Under the pieces are notes generated by a model, which made no database searches, had not been told where the DNA came from, and was given only the letters and a program-made list of their open reading frames with translations. A program made the translations under genes and the position numbers. Below, in pieces: positions 6,922 to 15,759 of a stretch of 45,216 nt of DNA; position 1 is the stretch's first letter, and every line of letters begins with the position of its first letter. Origin of the DNA: Bacteroidaceae bacterium (GTDB lineage Bacteria; Bacteroidota; Bacteroidia; Bacteroidales; Bacteroidaceae). The stretch lies in NCBI GenBank assembly GCA_017427065.1, contig JAFRTL010000023.1, positions 1-45,216 of the forward strand, read 5' to 3'.

Positions 6922-8685
6922 CTATTTAATGATATTTTTCAGCGCTTCGGCTACTTTTTCATACCCTTTTGTCGCTGGATGCAGTCCATCGGTACCATAA
7001 AGGGTAGGATCAATCTGTCCGTTGCTCAGTGTCAGTACAGGAGTAAGGTCCACGAGCTCTGTCAATGCATCTGTCTTTAGCTTCTGTTCCAACAGTCGGT
7101 TGACTTCTTTCACGGCATTGTTCATATCCTTTCGTGGGAAGATCTTCAGTACATGGATGTGTGCCTGTGGTTGTTTGTGACGAATGATCTCCACCAATTC
7201 CACAATGCCTTGCGCTATCTTTTCATTGCTCTCGCGTATGCTGATATTGTTGGTACCAATCATCAGACAGATGTGTCGTGGCTGTATATCGTCCAATTCG
7301 CCGTGTTGTATGCGCCACAGCACGTTTTCTATGCGGTCCCAACCAAATCCCATGTTCGTCACTTTTAACCCCTCAAAGAGCTTGTTCCAAGCCTCTGTGC
7401 CACGATGTATGCGGTGCGATGGTTCGCCAGCCCAGTAGTGGGTGATGGAATTGCCTATCATCACGATATCTGGTTTCACCATCCGATGGCGCTGCAGCAC
7501 TGATTCATGTCGCTCGTTCCACTCATATACCCCAGGTTCTCGACGTTGTCTGACGGGCATATACTCACTCAGAGGATGCAAGTCTAGTATGTCCGTAATC
7601 TTCTTCATGTAGGCTTTGGCATAAAGCTCCATGCCCACGTCGGTAGGATGACTCCCGTCGATCTGCGCATCAGGAGTGATGCCAATCTCCTCGAGCGTCA
7701 GGTAATAGATATCTTTCACGCCTTGGGCCACGAGTGCTTCATAGGCTTTACGAAGTTCCTGATTAAGTGCATTCCCATCGTTCGTAGCATGCGGATTGGT
7801 CTTGCCATGCATGTAGCCGTCGTTCTCCACAAGTAGGATAGGGGCTTGGTTCTTTGCACGCAGTTTCTTCACTCCAGCGATGGTGCGACTCATAATCTCG
7901 TCTTTCCACTGGTGCATGTTAGGCATGCAATCGAGGATATACAGACGCGCATCCAGTTCGCTGAGTGCATCGAACACCTCTTCTTCCATCCAGCCATTTC
8001 CAGAGAATCCGAAGTTGAATACAGGTGCATCTAGTTGTCGTTGCAGGATGTTGGTCCATGCCATCGCGGGTCTGGAAGCCGATGCTCCTTGCAAGATGCT
8101 GGTACCATAAGCCACAATGGGTTTCTCTGTGGATAGCGGACTCCATTTGAACGAAGCACCTTCATTTGTGCCGATTTCCATCCAGGTGACCGTGTTGTAG
8201 AGTGGAAGAAACAGGCGGAATTCGCTGCCCATCTTATGAGCGTTATGATAGACTAGTCGCTTGTAGTAAAACGTGATAGTGTCACTGATGGCATTGCCAA
8301 ACGTGTATTGTCCAGGACAGGCACACCAGTCCGTCACACCATTGCTGTCAGTCGCATAAAGGTCGATGCCGCTTGTACCAATGGCAGTCATGTTGGGAAG
8401 CGCCTTACGTCCTGATACCGTGTAGCGCACCGTGATGTCTGTGGCATTGGTGTAGAAATCAATATGAAGTCCCGCACTGTTGGTCGAAAGGTTCCACAGC
8501 GCCTCTCTCATTGTTGGTTTCATTCGATCCGGAAAGCGATGGTAGTTTCCTTTCATTTCAGTGTTCCATCCACGTCCCTGTACCCTTGCCGTATCTCCTT
8601 GCTGAGGGTTATGCCACACCACTTGCGCCTGTACGCCAAGCAACAAGCAGCAGAGCACGCACATTATAGTCAGTCTTTTACACAT
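6922..8685 (-). CDS. Secreted two-domain SGNH/GDSL esterase
   Basis: The 587-residue product starts at MCKRLTIMCVLCCLLLGVQAQ, a signal peptide. A longer reading from 8712 overlaps the likely -7 box and is rejected. Three parts follow: an N-terminal beta domain with the GxDLY motif (GIDLYATDSNG); a first SGNH hydrolase with GTSILQGASA and a late DGSHPTD block; and a second SGNH hydrolase with GNSITHYW, the GTNN block and DGLHPATKGYEK. Each hydrolase keeps the nucleophile serine and the Asp-x-x-His pair, so both look catalytic. The order matches Pfam-style GxDLY/GDSL_3/GDSL_2 proteins. Likely role: removal of acetyl or other ester groups from glycans in the periplasm or outside. The neighbours give no substrate. 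Confidence 0.85.
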   Translation of the reverse strand: MCKRLTIMCVLCCLLLGVQAQVVWHNPQQGDTARVQGRGWNTEMKGNYHRFPDRMKPTMREALWNLSTNSAGLHIDFYTNATDITVRYTVSGRKALPNMTAIGTSGIDLYATDSNGVTDWCACPGQYTFGNAISDTITFYYKRLVYHNAHKMGSEFRLFLPLYNTVTWMEIGTNEGASFKWSPLSTEKPIVAYGTSILQGASASRPAMAWTNILQRQLDAPVFNFGFSGNGWMEEEVFDALSELDARLYILDCMPNMHQWKDEIMSRTIAGVKKLRAKNQAPILLVENDGYMHGKTNPHATNDGNALNQELRKAYEALVAQGVKDIYYLTLEEIGITPDAQIDGSHPTDVGMELYAKAYMKKITDILDLHPLSEYMPVRQRREPGVYEWNERHESVLQRHRMVKPDIVMIGNSITHYWAGEPSHRIHRGTEAWNKLFEGLKVTNMGFGWDRIENVLWRIQHGELDDIQPRHICLMIGTNNISIRESNEKIAQGIVELVEIIRHKQPQAHIHVLKIFPRKDMNNAVKEVNRLLEQKLKTDALTELVDLTPVLTLSNGQIDPTLYGTDGLHPATKGYEKVAEALKNIIK

Positions 8686-8709
8686 AGCGTTTTCATGTAT
8701 TGATTGATA

Positions 8710-8717
8710 CAAATGTA
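8710..8717 (-). promoter_or_regulatory. Probable -7 box of the SGNH esterase
   Basis: TACATTTG on the minus strand fits TAnnTTTG and lies 24 nt before the chosen ATG at 8685. No clear -33 TTTG was found. Confidence 0.4.
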
Positions 8718-8759
8718 ATAAAAAATTGAGAGAATGTCGTGCATATTGAAAAAATACTG

Positions 8760-8767
8760 TAACTTCG
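8760..8767 (+). promoter_or_regulatory. Probable -7 box of the YkvA-like gene
   Basis: TAACTTCG fits the -7 consensus and lies 22 nt before the ATG at 8790. The -33 box is not evident. Confidence 0.4.
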
Positions 8768-8789
8768 CAGAGATTAAAAGCCTACTACG

Positions 8790-9173
8790 ATGAAATGGAA
8801 TATTGAAAAGATTCAGAAGTATGCCCCCCATTTCTCAGAGAATAAGCTGTGGAAGAAGTTGGGCAAGATGGCCAAGAAGGCAGGTGTTCATACCATTTAT
8901 GCAGTCTTGCTGTGCTACTATGTGCTGAATAGTCCTAACGTTACCACGCAGGACAAGGCCATCATTTGGGGGGCGTTGGGTTATTTCATCTTTCCTCTCG
9001 ATCTGATTCCCGATGCCATTCCTGTGGTAGGTTTCACAGACGATCTTGCCGCTTTGGTCTATGCCTTGCGTACCATCTGGGTAAATGTGACACCTGAGAT
9101 TAAGCAGCAGGCCCATGAGAAGCTGAAAACCTGGTTTAGCGACATCGATACCGATTCCATAGAGTTGTTCTAA
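8790..9173 (+). CDS. YkvA/DUF1232 family membrane-associated protein
   Basis: A 127-residue protein with the DUF1232 core: a hydrophobic stretch TIYAVLLCYYVLNS, then KAIIWGALGYFIFPLDLIPDAIPVVGFTDDLAALVYAL. The FPLDLIPD...GFTDD signature is very characteristic. The family is small, probably membrane-associated and of unknown function. The N-terminal 35 residues are basic (KKLGKMAKKAG). It stands alone between divergent and convergent neighbours. Confidence 0.88.
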   Translation: MKWNIEKIQKYAPHFSENKLWKKLGKMAKKAGVHTIYAVLLCYYVLNSPNVTTQDKAIIWGALGYFIFPLDLIPDAIPVVGFTDDLAALVYALRTIWVNVTPEIKQQAHEKLKTWFSDIDTDSIELF

Positions 9174-9174
9174 C

Positions 9175-9209
9175 AAAAAACCGCCGGGAGCATTCACTGC
9201 TGCCGACGG
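9175..9209 (-). terminator. Terminator of the TonB receptor gene
   Basis: Read on the minus strand, arms CCGTCGGCAGC and GCTCCCGGCGG pair over 11 positions with one wobble and one mismatch around a 7-nt loop, followed by six T (A tract 9175-9180). It lies 29 nt after the receptor's stop. Confidence 0.7.
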
Positions 9210-9238
9210 CTCGTAAAATCAGACTTAAAATAAAGTGG

Positions 9239-11116
9239 TTAGAAACTGAGATGAACGCCTCCCATAAAAGTTGCCTTTGGCATTGGGAAACCTGCGTTTA
9301 TCTCGTATTTTTGCGCCAGTAAATTCTCTCCCTTCACATAGAGGGTAGCAAAGTTACTCAGACGATAATTCACATCGGCATTCCAGATCACGAAGCTCTC
9401 TTTTTGAGGATTGTCGCCCACAGCTGTATAAAGGTTGCCAATCCACTGCACACCCGTATTGAATGCCCAGCGGTCTTGACTGTAATTCACACCAGCAAAG
9501 AGTTTCTTCTCAGGTGCAGCAATCACTGGATTCTCCATGTCGAGGGTGCTGGCATTGGCGTTCACTCCCCAATGCTCGTCTATCTGGTATGCCACGTTGG
9601 CCTCAATACCCCAGTTCTCTATCTCACCTGTATTCACGTTGCGAGGCTTTCCATCGATACGCATGGTTTGGATCATATTGTCGCCCTTGATGTAGTACAC
9701 GTTCAAGCCATACGTCAAGGCACCGTCAAGGTCACGCTTGGTGAAAGACAGTTCGTAGTTCATCAGGCGTTCTGGTTCCAACTCTGCATTTTGTGGAGGG
9801 AACATATACATCTCACGGATGGATGGGTTACGGAAGCCCTTGCTTATCATCGCCTTGATTTGGGCATCTTGTGGCAAACGGAAAGAAAGACCACCTTGTG
9901 GCACCCATTCCGTTCCTGCTTGTGAATGGTTATCCAGACGGATACCAGCATCCAGTGTCAGCCAAGAGGTGAGGTCCTGACGAAAATCGACGTAGCCTGC
10001 AATGTCGTTTTCAGACTTGTCCGCATAGGTATTGGTTACCTCACGTGTGGCACGACTCTCATTCCAGGCATGTCCCTTGATGTGCTGGAAGTCGATACCG
10101 CCTGTCAGACGGTTGCCTGGGAAGAGCTGTACACTCTGATACCAGGAGAAGCCCATCATCGCATCGTCAGAGAGGTAGTAAGCCTTCTGTGGCGTACCTC
10201 CCGTAGAAGGTGTGTAGCCATCGTTAATCTTGTGATGCCCCCAGTTGATGAAGAAACTCAATGATCCAGAGGTCTTGTCGTAATGATTCTCTATCGCTGC
10301 CTGAGCGGCACCACGGGTAACCCATTGGTCGCCCTCGAGCATAGGTGCCTGCACGGTACCAGGATTGGTGGCACTGAAATGTGTCAGATTAATGTCCGCA
10401 AATGCTTTCCAATTATCTGTAAAATCATAGCCCAGTTTTCCATAGCCGCCAAACTGCTCGAACTCCATGTTGGGACGATGCCCATCAGTACGGTTGTAAG
10501 AACCAGAAATCACACTGTTGAACTTCCCAGCTTTCACACGGTTGGTGGCTTCAGTCTGTAGCGTATTATAAGAACCATAACCCACGTTCACGTCAGTCTT
10601 CACGCCATCTTCCTGCATCTTGCGTGTCACGATGTTGATCACGCCTCCCATGGCGTTGGAACCATAGAGCACGGAAGCAGGGCCACGCAGCACTTCCACC
10701 TTCTCCGACATCAAGGTCTGGTAAACATCAGCGATAGGATGTCCAAAGATACCCATATATTGAGGATGGCCGTCGATGAGGACCATCAGCTGTCCGCTAC
10801 TGCCATTGATACCACGTAGGTTGATACCTCCCGCAGCACCACCCGAAACGCCATAACCCATCACGCCACGACTGGTGACGAAGAGGCTTGGCACTTGCTC
10901 TGTAAGGGTAGGGAGGATAGAGGTACGATGAGATTCCGTCAGTTTCTTGTGGTTTACTGTGGTAATGGTCATAGGCAGATGACGGATGTCTGTCTCGTTG
11001 CGTGTACCTGTGACAACCACCTCGTCGATGGTACGCGAGGGTTCTTCTTCGGGGGTCTGTGCATAGACACCCAGACCAATGCCCAACATCAGGGACATTA
11101 AAATCGTTTTCTTCAT
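9239..11116 (-). CDS. TonB-dependent outer-membrane receptor
   Basis: The 625-residue protein has a signal peptide (MKKTILMSLMLGIGLGVYAQ), a TonB-box-like EVVVTGTR just after it and a plug domain to about residue 165 (LRGINGSSGQLMVLIDGHPQ, VEVLRGPASVLYGSNAMGGVINIVT). A beta-barrel rich in alternating aromatic residues follows and ends in phenylalanine. The size and the lack of an N-terminal carboxypeptidase-like extension place it among BtuB/siderophore/heme-type receptors, not SusC. The substrate is unknown. It follows the DUF1893 gene by 60 nt on the same strand and probably shares its transcript; the AraC regulator further upstream is a possible controller. Confidence 0.9.
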   Translation of the reverse strand: MKKTILMSLMLGIGLGVYAQTPEEEPSRTIDEVVVTGTRNETDIRHLPMTITTVNHKKLTESHRTSILPTLTEQVPSLFVTSRGVMGYGVSGGAAGGINLRGINGSSGQLMVLIDGHPQYMGIFGHPIADVYQTLMSEKVEVLRGPASVLYGSNAMGGVINIVTRKMQEDGVKTDVNVGYGSYNTLQTEATNRVKAGKFNSVISGSYNRTDGHRPNMEFEQFGGYGKLGYDFTDNWKAFADINLTHFSATNPGTVQAPMLEGDQWVTRGAAQAAIENHYDKTSGSLSFFINWGHHKINDGYTPSTGGTPQKAYYLSDDAMMGFSWYQSVQLFPGNRLTGGIDFQHIKGHAWNESRATREVTNTYADKSENDIAGYVDFRQDLTSWLTLDAGIRLDNHSQAGTEWVPQGGLSFRLPQDAQIKAMISKGFRNPSIREMYMFPPQNAELEPERLMNYELSFTKRDLDGALTYGLNVYYIKGDNMIQTMRIDGKPRNVNTGEIENWGIEANVAYQIDEHWGVNANASTLDMENPVIAAPEKKLFAGVNYSQDRWAFNTGVQWIGNLYTAVGDNPQKESFVIWNADVNYRLSNFATLYVKGENLLAQKYEINAGFPMPKATFMGGVHLSF

Positions 11117-11176
11117 TGAACTAATACTTATATAATTATTAAAACTTTCTAAGCCATTAGTTCAAGCATCCTGTAT

Positions 11177-11593
11177 TCACTTCTTTTGTTGCGACTCCAC
11201 AAACTCCTTGATGATTGGCAGCATATCCTCCACCGTTTTTTCATTGTAGCATTCCGATTCCATGGGACACCAGTCCGTGAGTCGATGGTTCTGGATGTAG
11301 CTCACCACCTGTCCGTATTCCACAGGAATGCCTGCTTCTCTGAGAAGCACCAAGGCTGAGAGACTGATAAGGTCGGCATACACCTGCTTGGCTCCTCCAG
11401 CGATGAGGATGGCAGCGGCTGCTTTACCTACCACATGGTCGGCCACCTGTGCACCGTTCAAGAAGTTGCGTTCCTGGTCGTAAAGACCATACAGATCCAT
11501 GATGCCACGACGGTGGAATTTCTTGACCTCCTGATTCTCTATCACGCAGGAGCAGTCTTCATTGTGCAAGATGTGAATAAGGTCTTGAACCAT
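11177..11593 (-). CDS. DUF1893 domain protein
   Basis: A 138-residue protein matching DUF1893: an N-terminal CSCVIENQEVKKFHRRGIMDLYGL region, then the core VADHVVGKAAAAILIAGGAKQVYADLISLSALVLLREAGIPVEYG and a C-terminal CPMESECYNE segment with cysteines that could bind metal. The fold is related to cytidine-deaminase-like proteins in general descriptions of the family, but the function is unknown and I assign none. It has no signal peptide. It sits between the AraC regulator and the TonB receptor on the same strand, which hints at a role linked to uptake of the receptor's substrate. Confidence 0.75.
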   Translation of the reverse strand: MVQDLIHILHNEDCSCVIENQEVKKFHRRGIMDLYGLYDQERNFLNGAQVADHVVGKAAAAILIAGGAKQVYADLISLSALVLLREAGIPVEYGQVVSYIQNHRLTDWCPMESECYNEKTVEDMLPIIKEFVESQQKK

Positions 11594-11670
11594 AGTCTTT
11601 CTTTTCGGTTACAAAGTTCTTAATAATACTTATAAGGTGTTAGTGTGAATCAAACCAAGGGTTGTCTGTT

Positions 11671-12519
11671 TCAAACAATTTTTCGTTTTCGATGCTCCGA
11701 AGGCGAGAAACCTGTATGCTTTTTGACGAATTTACTGAAAGAGGCAGGTTCTTCAAATCCTAAGGAGAGGGCTATCTCTGCAATGCTTTGCTCTGGATGG
11801 TTCTCCAGCAAAGACACGGCCCTGCTTACCATGCGACTGGCAATGATGTCCGAAGTGGTCTTTCCTGTCACTTGTCTCACTACACGATTCAGGTGGTTCA
11901 CGTGCACAGCCAACTTATCGGCATATTGTGCGGGTGTGCTAAGCATGATGGAGTGGGAGGAAGCATCGATAGGAAACTGACTGTCGAGCATGTTCAGAAA
12001 CAATTCCACGATGCGTTGGGCGGCACTCTGGTGTACCTCTATCTGCTCCGTAGTCTGAATCTTGTTGACCTCATGAACCAGCAAGTGAAGGTAGCTGCGT
12101 AGCATATCCATCTTCTGGCTGTATGCAGAACACGCTTCATCATACATGCGTTGGAAAAGCGCCTTGAAGAGTTGCATGTTCTCATACGTAAGGAATACCA
12201 GCGGTTCTCTTTGCAGATTCAGAAAAGGCGCATCTGCCAGTGTATCCGTCTTTTCCTCTGGACGTAGGAACGCTTCGTTGAACAGGCAATGAAAACCCGT
12301 CCCGCGCTCGTTGTTCACAGCCTCCCAGGCATAAGGCATCAGGGGACTGGCAAAGACGAGTGCGGGACGGTCTATCTCTACCCACTTGTCGGCATAGTAC
12401 AACCTGCCTTCTTCAAGCAGGAGGGCGATGGTATAGAAACTACGATGACTAAAACTCACACGTCGGGGATGAAACTCGTTCATCCCCACGCTAAAATGTG
12501 GTTCTTCTATCGCGTTCAA
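11671..12519 (-). CDS. AraC family transcriptional regulator
   Basis: A 282-residue regulator. Residues 1-140 form a cupin-like sensing domain (FHPRRVSFSHRSFYTIALLLEEGRLYYAD, GTGFHCLFNEAFL). The last 100 residues hold the two AraC HTH motifs (YADKLAVHVNHLNRVVRQVTGKT and SIAEIALSLGFEEPASFSKFVKKHTGFSP). The first possible start is a TTG at 12519, overlapping the aldo/keto reductase stop as TTGA. The first ATG is at 12483, and the short N-terminal tail makes either plausible. The overlap implies co-expression with the reductase, which is the likeliest target; the downstream DUF1893/TonB pair is another. Confidence 0.88.
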   Translation of the reverse strand: MNAIEEPHFSVGMNEFHPRRVSFSHRSFYTIALLLEEGRLYYADKWVEIDRPALVFASPLMPYAWEAVNNERGTGFHCLFNEAFLRPEEKTDTLADAPFLNLQREPLVFLTYENMQLFKALFQRMYDEACSAYSQKMDMLRSYLHLLVHEVNKIQTTEQIEVHQSAAQRIVELFLNMLDSQFPIDASSHSIMLSTPAQYADKLAVHVNHLNRVVRQVTGKTTSDIIASRMVSRAVSLLENHPEQSIAEIALSLGFEEPASFSKFVKKHTGFSPSEHRKRKIV

Positions 12520-13934
12520 AGCGTTTCTTGCTTTAATGCCTCCACGTAAGCATCGATGCGTTGCATCTGTGCTGGAATGTCAATGCGTTGCGGACATTCG
12601 GGAGAACATTGGTTGCAACTGGTACAATGGCTGGCCTGACGGAGTTTTGGCACGCTGCGGTCATAACCCACCAAGAAAGCACGACGTGCCTTCCTGTAGT
12701 TCGGGTCTTGCTGACTCTCTGGTATGTTTCCGTCGTTCACGCACTTGTTGTAATGCACGAAGATGCTTGGGATATCAAGCCCATACGGACAAGGCATGCA
12801 ATACATACAACTGTTGCATGGAATGGTAGGATAAGTTACCATCAGGCTTGCCGTATCCTCCAGATAAGTCAAATCCTCTTCTGTCAATGGTTTCAGTGGA
12901 GCCAGACTTCGGATATTATCCTGCAAGTGCTCCATATAGGTCATACCACTCAAGGCTGTCAACACACCAGGATAGGTGCCACAGAAACGGAAGGCCCATG
13001 AAGCCACGCTTCTTTCTGGCTCTTGTTGTTTGAAGCGCTGCACGATGTGCACAGGCACGTTAGAGAGTCGTCCGCCAAGCAGTGGTTCCATAATCACCGC
13101 AGGAATGTTACGCTTCTCCAGTTCCCCATAGAGGTACTCTGCATTCACATTACGAGCATTGGTCGCCTTCGCATGTCTCCAATCCAGGTAGTTCATCTGG
13201 ATCTGCACGAAGTCCCACTTATACTTCCCCTCGTCATGCAGTTGCAGCATGTGGTCGAAAACTGACACCTCACCATGGAACGACCATCCCAAGTGACGGA
13301 TGCGTCCTGCTTCACGCTCCTTCACCAGAAAGTCGATCAATCCGCAGTCGAAGAAACGCTCGTAAAGCAAAGGGATGCCACTGCCACCACCAATGGAGTG
13401 CAGCAAGTAGTAATCTATGTAGTCGGTTTGCAGCTCTTTGAAGGAGGTATTATACATATCAACAGAGCGATCATACATCTGCTGAGGTGTGAGACCTTGA
13501 CCTGCAAAGCGCTGATTAGACATCTTGGTAGCTATGAAATACTCATTCCTAGGATGGCGTTTCAGGGCGATACCCGTTGCACGTTCCGACTGTCCCTGTA
13601 CATACACAGGCGCTGTGTCGAAATAGTTCACGCCATGCTCTAAGGCATAATCTATCAGTCGGTTCACCTGCTCTTGGTCTATCACATTCCCATTAGCATC
13701 AGGTTGTGGAAGGGTAGGCCAGCGCATACAACCATAGCCCAGCAATGATACCTTGTCGCCCGAAGCAGGCGTTGTTCTATAAGTCATCTGTCCTACGGGC
13801 ACCTCTGTCGTATAGTGTCCAGCGGGGTCATATTCAGCAGGCTTCTTAGGAGCACAGCCAGTCATCGTAGCGGCACCAGCCACCGTACCAACCCCAAGGG
13901 CTTTGATAAAATCTCTACGGTTTACTTTCTTCAT
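12516..13934 (-). CDS. Aldo/keto reductase lipoprotein with two Fe-S motifs
   Basis: The 472-residue product starts at MKKVNRRDFIKALGVGTVAG, carrying a twin-arginine-type motif (NRRDFIK) and a lipobox-like MTGC. It is therefore probably exported folded and lipid-anchored. A TIM-barrel aldo/keto reductase domain follows (YGCMRWPTLP, YFDTAPVYVQGQSE, YIDYYLLHSIGG). The C-terminus has two cysteine clusters: C373-x2-C-x2-C-x-C382-P and a ferredoxin-like C437-x2-C-x2-C-x3-C447-P. The first is a shortened version. The family reduces carbonyls with NAD(P)H or uses Fe-S electrons; the substrate is unknown. An upstream start at 14051 is rejected because a promoter lies inside it. Confidence 0.88.
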   Translation of the reverse strand: MKKVNRRDFIKALGVGTVAGAATMTGCAPKKPAEYDPAGHYTTEVPVGQMTYRTTPASGDKVSLLGYGCMRWPTLPQPDANGNVIDQEQVNRLIDYALEHGVNYFDTAPVYVQGQSERATGIALKRHPRNEYFIATKMSNQRFAGQGLTPQQMYDRSVDMYNTSFKELQTDYIDYYLLHSIGGGSGIPLLYERFFDCGLIDFLVKEREAGRIRHLGWSFHGEVSVFDHMLQLHDEGKYKWDFVQIQMNYLDWRHAKATNARNVNAEYLYGELEKRNIPAVIMEPLLGGRLSNVPVHIVQRFKQQEPERSVASWAFRFCGTYPGVLTALSGMTYMEHLQDNIRSLAPLKPLTEEDLTYLEDTASLMVTYPTIPCNSCMYCMPCPYGLDIPSIFVHYNKCVNDGNIPESQQDPNYRKARRAFLVGYDRSVPKLRQASHCTSCNQCSPECPQRIDIPAQMQRIDAYVEALKQETL

Positions 13935-13960
13935 AACCACTTTATTTAGTATATCAGAGC

Positions 13961-13991
13961 CAAATGTAAGCATTTTCCTTGAATAAACAAA
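13961..13991 (-). promoter_or_regulatory. Promoter of the reductase/AraC operon
   Basis: On the minus strand TTTG (13988-13991) and TACATTTG (13961-13968) are 19 nt apart, 26 nt before the ATG at 13934. This supports the shorter reductase start. Confidence 0.7.
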
Positions 13992-14080
13992 TAATTGCCT
14001 ACTCAAAACGAAAAAGAAGATAATAAAAACGAAAACTGTTTGCCTGTTCAAAAAGCCCCAAGAGGGTTTTTACGATTTTA

Positions 14081-14112
14081 CTTGTAGATTAACTGCAGAT
14101 TGACTAACTTTG
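14081..14112 (+). promoter_or_regulatory. Promoter of nhaD
   Basis: CTTG (14081-14084) and TAACTTTG (14105-14112) are 20 nt apart and end 39 nt before the ATG of the antiporter. Confidence 0.6.
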
Positions 14113-14151
14113 TACCCATGATAAAAAATAACTTCTAATAATTCACTATTT

Positions 14152-15501
14152 ATGTCATTTGCATTTTACCTGATTATCTGTGTTTTCATAGTAGGATATA
14201 TGTGCATTGCGCTGGAGCATCCCTTGAAAGTCAACAAGGCCGCTACGGCGCTTTTCCTTTGCTTCATACTATGGACTATCTTTGCGTTTGCTGGCACGGG
14301 TGCCATGACTCCCGAATTTGCGGCTAAGATTGGCTCTGAAGACATTCACACGTTCATTACAGAGCATATCCTTCACCATCTTGGAGAGACAGGAGAGACG
14401 GTCTTCTTCCTGCTGGGTGCCATGACCATTGTGGCAGTGATAGACACCTGGGGAGCATTCCGCATCATCACTGATAAGATCAGCGCCACCAGCAAGGTGT
14501 CACTGCTGTGGATCCTCGGCACACTGGCCTTCTTCATGTCAGCCGTGCTCGATAATCTTACCACTACCATCGTGATGATTACCCTGCTGAACAAGCTGAT
14601 CGCCAATAAGGACGATCGCTGGTTCTTCGCTGCCATGATCGTGATAGCTGCTAATGCTGGTGGTGCATGGACACCTATTGGTGATGTGACTACCATCATG
14701 CTTTGGGTAGGTGGAAAGGTAAGTGCCCTCAACATTATGGCCATGACTTTGGTTCCAAGCCTCTTCAGTGTTTTGGTACCTTTCGCCATCCTGTCATACA
14801 CCATGCGTGGTGGCCATGTAGAGGTTCCTATCATCATCGAGGATGACAACAGCCCTGCCAGTCGTGTATCTCACTCACAACGCAAGCTCATGCTTATCCT
14901 GGGTGTAGGTCTGTTGCTCTGCGTGCCTGTCTTCAAGAGCGTGACGCACCTGCCTCCATACATTGGCATTCTTGGCGCCCTGAGTATCCTCTGGATCACT
15001 ACAGAGATCTTCCGTCCAAAGGCCAGACAGAATCCTAACAGAGCGGCTCTGAAGGTGTCACACATCCTTCCAAAGGTCGATATCGATACCATTCTTTTCT
15101 TCCTGGGTATCCTGATGGCAGTAGGCGTGCTGCAGATCTGCGGTCACCTCTCCATGTTGGCTAGTGGTCTCGACCAGATCAGCCTCGCTGAACCAGGCAA
15201 GTACTTCCTGATTGACATCATCATTGGTATCCTCTCCAGTATCGTGGACAATGTGCCTCTGGTGGCTGGTACCATGGGTATGTACAGCTTCCCAATGGAT
15301 CACTACTTCTGGGAGATGTTGGCCTACTGTGCTGGTACGGGTGGTAGCATCCTCATCATTGGTTCTGCTGCTGGTATCGCTGCCATGAGCATCGAGAAGA
15401 TCGATTTCATTTGGTACGTGAAGCGCATCACTTGGATTGCTTTCGTAGGTTATCTGGCTGGTGCCTTGATATATATCCTTCAGTATAATCTGATACATTA
15501 G
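14152..15501 (+). CDS. nhaD: NhaD-type Na+/H+ antiporter
   Basis: A 449-residue integral membrane protein with about 11-12 hydrophobic segments. It matches the NhaD branch of the ion transporter superfamily: GAMTIVAVIDTWGAFRII, SAVLDNLTTTIVMI, AANAGGAWTPIGDVTTIMLW, and in the second half SSIVDNVPLVAGTMGMY and CAGTGGSILIIGSAAG. The paired DN(L/V) motifs (LDNLTT and VDNVPL) are the inverted-repeat ion-binding sites. It exports sodium in exchange for protons at the inner membrane. The gene has its own promoter and is followed by a hairpin without a T tract. Confidence 0.9.
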   Translation: MSFAFYLIICVFIVGYMCIALEHPLKVNKAATALFLCFILWTIFAFAGTGAMTPEFAAKIGSEDIHTFITEHILHHLGETGETVFFLLGAMTIVAVIDTWGAFRIITDKISATSKVSLLWILGTLAFFMSAVLDNLTTTIVMITLLNKLIANKDDRWFFAAMIVIAANAGGAWTPIGDVTTIMLWVGGKVSALNIMAMTLVPSLFSVLVPFAILSYTMRGGHVEVPIIIEDDNSPASRVSHSQRKLMLILGVGLLLCVPVFKSVTHLPPYIGILGALSILWITTEIFRPKARQNPNRAALKVSHILPKVDIDTILFFLGILMAVGVLQICGHLSMLASGLDQISLAEPGKYFLIDIIIGILSSIVDNVPLVAGTMGMYSFPMDHYFWEMLAYCAGTGGSILIIGSAAGIAAMSIEKIDFIWYVKRITWIAFVGYLAGALIYILQYNLIH

Positions 15502-15522
15502 TATATTCATCCCCCCTCCTTT

Positions 15523-15560
15523 GTGAGGCTGTAAGTGGTGCATGCTGCTTGCAGCCTCAC
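15523..15560 (+). terminator. Strong hairpin after nhaD, no T tract
   Basis: Arms GTGAGGCTGTAAG (15523-15535) and CTTGCAGCCTCAC (15548-15560) pair over 13 bp with one G-U and a 12-nt loop. Only GTTTAAC follows, so it may act as a weak terminator, an mRNA 3' stabiliser, or a control element for the small gene that starts 13 nt later. Confidence 0.5.
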
Positions 15561-15573
15561 GTTTAACTGAACA

Positions 15574-15759
15574 ATGTGCATGAAGAAAAAACGAACGACA
15601 AAAAGCATCACGATGGAGGATTACATCAAGGCTGCGAAGCGCGGAAATCGTGAAGCAGAGCAGGAGTTGCTGGGACCAGGGTTCCACTCCAAGGATCGTG
15701 CACATCGTTCCAAGAAACTTTATACCAGAAAACTAAAGCACAAGGGAACGGATTTATGA
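15574..15759 (+). CDS. Small basic protein of unknown function
   Basis: The 61-residue protein (59 if the second ATG at 15580 is used) is rich in Lys and Arg, with TMEDYIKAAKRGNREAEQELLG followed by a basic tail (HSKDRAHRSKKLYTRKLKHKG). I do not recognise a family. The composition suggests nucleic acid or ribosome contact, which is only inference. Its TGA overlaps the ATG of the DUF4421 gene (ATGA), showing that the frame is translated and coupled to that gene. Confidence 0.6.
   Translation: MCMKKKRTTKSITMEDYIKAAKRGNREAEQELLGPGFHSKDRAHRSKKLYTRKLKHKGTDL

Noticed and set aside
14048-14071. Terminator-like AAAAAGCCCC/GGGTTTTT stem before nhaD.
   Set aside because: Only three G-C pairs with a wobble, and no gene ends there on either strand.
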